Assembly: GCA_019417795.1 (NCBI GenBank)
Contig: DXUR01000165.1
Coordinates: 1 to 6,286, forward strand
Length of the DNA stretch: 6,286 bases
Reading direction: 5' to 3'
Source of the DNA: Clostridiales bacterium
GTDB taxonomy: Bacteria > Bacillota_A > Clostridia > Oscillospirales > Oscillospiraceae
Within the stretch, counting starts at the first letter, position 1. The number at the start of each line of letters is the position of its first letter. This document shows positions 5,625 to 6,286 of the stretch, piece by piece. The translations under genes and the position numbers were made by a program. Under the pieces are notes generated by a model. It was given only the letters and a program-made list of their open reading frames with translations. It did no database searches and had not been told where the DNA came from.

Positions 5625-6286
5625 ATGAAAACAGCAGTTATTACCGGTGCGTCCTCCGGCCTTGGCCGGGAATTTGTCCGGCAGTTCTATTCCGTATTCC
5701 CGGAAATTGAACGGGTGTGGCTCATTGCCCGCCGGACGGACCGCCTTCAGGAACTGGCAGAGCAGCTGGAGGAAAAGGGGATCAGCACCCTGACGCTGCC
5801 GCTGGCCCTGTGCGACCCCATGAGCTTTACCGCCTATCAGGAGCATCTGGTGGAGGAACAGCCGGAGATCGCCCTGCTGGTGAACAACGCCGGATGCGGA
5901 TATCTGGGGAACATTGGCGAGATCGACACCGTTTCCCAGACCCGGATGATCGATCTGAACCTCCGGGCGCTGACTGCCATCACCAATTTGTCGGTGCCCT
6001 ATATGGAAGCCGGGAGCCGGATCTTGAACGTCAGCTCCATCGCCTCCTTCTGCCCCACCCCCCGGATGACGGTGTATTCCGCCACGAAAGCCTATGTTTC
6101 CGCCTACACCATCGGCGCGGCGGAGGAACTGAAGACGAAAGGCATCACCGTTACCGCCGTCTGCCCCGGCCCCATGGCCACAGAGTTTCTGGCAGTGGGT
6201 CATGTGGTGGATTCCCGGCCCTTTGAGCTGTTGCCCTACTGCGATCAGGTACAGGTGGCCGGCGGTGCACTGCGGGCGGCCAGAGC
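5625..6286 (+). CDS. Short-chain dehydrogenase/reductase (partial, C-terminus off the right edge)
   Basis: This is an NAD(P)-dependent oxidoreductase with a Rossmann fold; 220 complete codons are visible without a stop. AAGGAG (5611-5616) lies 8 nt before ATG 5625. The cofactor loop TGASSGLG is at 7-14, and R36-R37 after the second strand suggest a preference for NADP(H). NNAG is at 87-90. The catalytic tetrad is complete: N112, S138 (NVSSIAS), Y151 and K155 (YSATK). The PGP motif is at 181-183. Classical members are about 240-270 residues, so perhaps 20-50 remain outside the window. There is no signal peptide, so it is cytoplasmic. The substrate cannot be told from the sequence; the family covers alcohols, ketones, sugars and fatty-acid intermediates. 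It follows the cyclophilin gene by 24 nt and is probably the third gene of the smpB transcript, though a functional link is not evident. Confidence 0.93.
   Translation, partial: MKTAVITGASSGLGREFVRQFYSVFPEIERVWLIARRTDRLQELAEQLEEKGISTLTLPLALCDPMSFTAYQEHLVEEQPEIALLVNNAGCGYLGNIGEIDTVSQTRMIDLNLRALTAITNLSVPYMEAGSRILNVSSIASFCPTPRMTVYSATKAYVSAYTIGAAEELKTKGITVTAVCPGPMATEFLAVGHVVDSRPFELLPYCDQVQVAGGALRAAR

Noticed and set aside
4494..6203. 569-codon open frame on the minus strand, opposite smpB, the cyclophilin and the dehydrogenase genes
   Set aside because: It runs antisense across three clear genes and their gaps, has no domain motif, and reflects the same codon bias.
5717..6226. 169-codon open frame on the plus strand inside the dehydrogenase
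   Set aside because: It is out of frame with the dehydrogenase, whose frame from 5625 keeps every catalytic motif.
1..6286. Mobile elements, CRISPR arrays, tRNA or rRNA genes, riboswitches
   Set aside because: No terminal repeats, transposase motifs, regular spaced repeats, cloverleaf-like sequences or long structured leaders were seen; the window is filled by seven ordinary genes.

Overview
The window is visibly GC-rich, with strong G/C preference at third codon positions, AGGAGG-type ribosome binding sites and several non-ATG starts. It carries a walR-walK-yycH-type order known from Gram-positive bacteria. Together this suggests a high-GC Firmicute, probably a gut clostridium of the Oscillospiraceae (Flavonifractor/Oscillibacter-like). 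That placement is inferred from style and gene content, not from a search.

Two gene clusters diverge from a control region at about 4441-4590. Leftward (minus strand) are a Nudix ADP-ribose pyrophosphatase (3892-4440), a WalR-type response regulator (3142-3864), a WalK-type sensor kinase (1165-2997) and the first 377 codons of a YycH-like membrane-anchored protein that runs off the left edge (1-1132). Gaps are 27, 144 and 32 nt, so this looks like one operon. WalR and WalK both appear to start with TTG behind strong Shine-Dalgarno sequences. The 144-nt walR-walK gap holds two GC-rich inverted repeats.

Rightward (plus strand) are smpB (4581-5051), a cyclophilin-type peptidyl-prolyl isomerase (5076-5600) and the first 220 codons of a short-chain dehydrogenase/reductase cut by the right edge (5625-6286). 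Gaps are only about 24 nt, so these are probably cotranscribed. Each cluster has its own sigma-A-like promoter with a TGn extended -10, placed back to back.

Functionally, the left cluster is an envelope-sensing two-component system with its probable accessory regulator, plus a housekeeping nucleotide-sugar hydrolase at the head. The right cluster combines ribosome rescue (SmpB, partner of tmRNA), protein folding and an oxidoreductase of unknown substrate. No mobile element, CRISPR array, tRNA or rRNA was seen. The window is mostly ordinary core genome. The most interesting points are the smpB start, where a duplicated Shine-Dalgarno block sits in front of an ACG codon at the place an ATG would be expected, the paired TTG starts of walR and walK, and the structured walR-walK gap.
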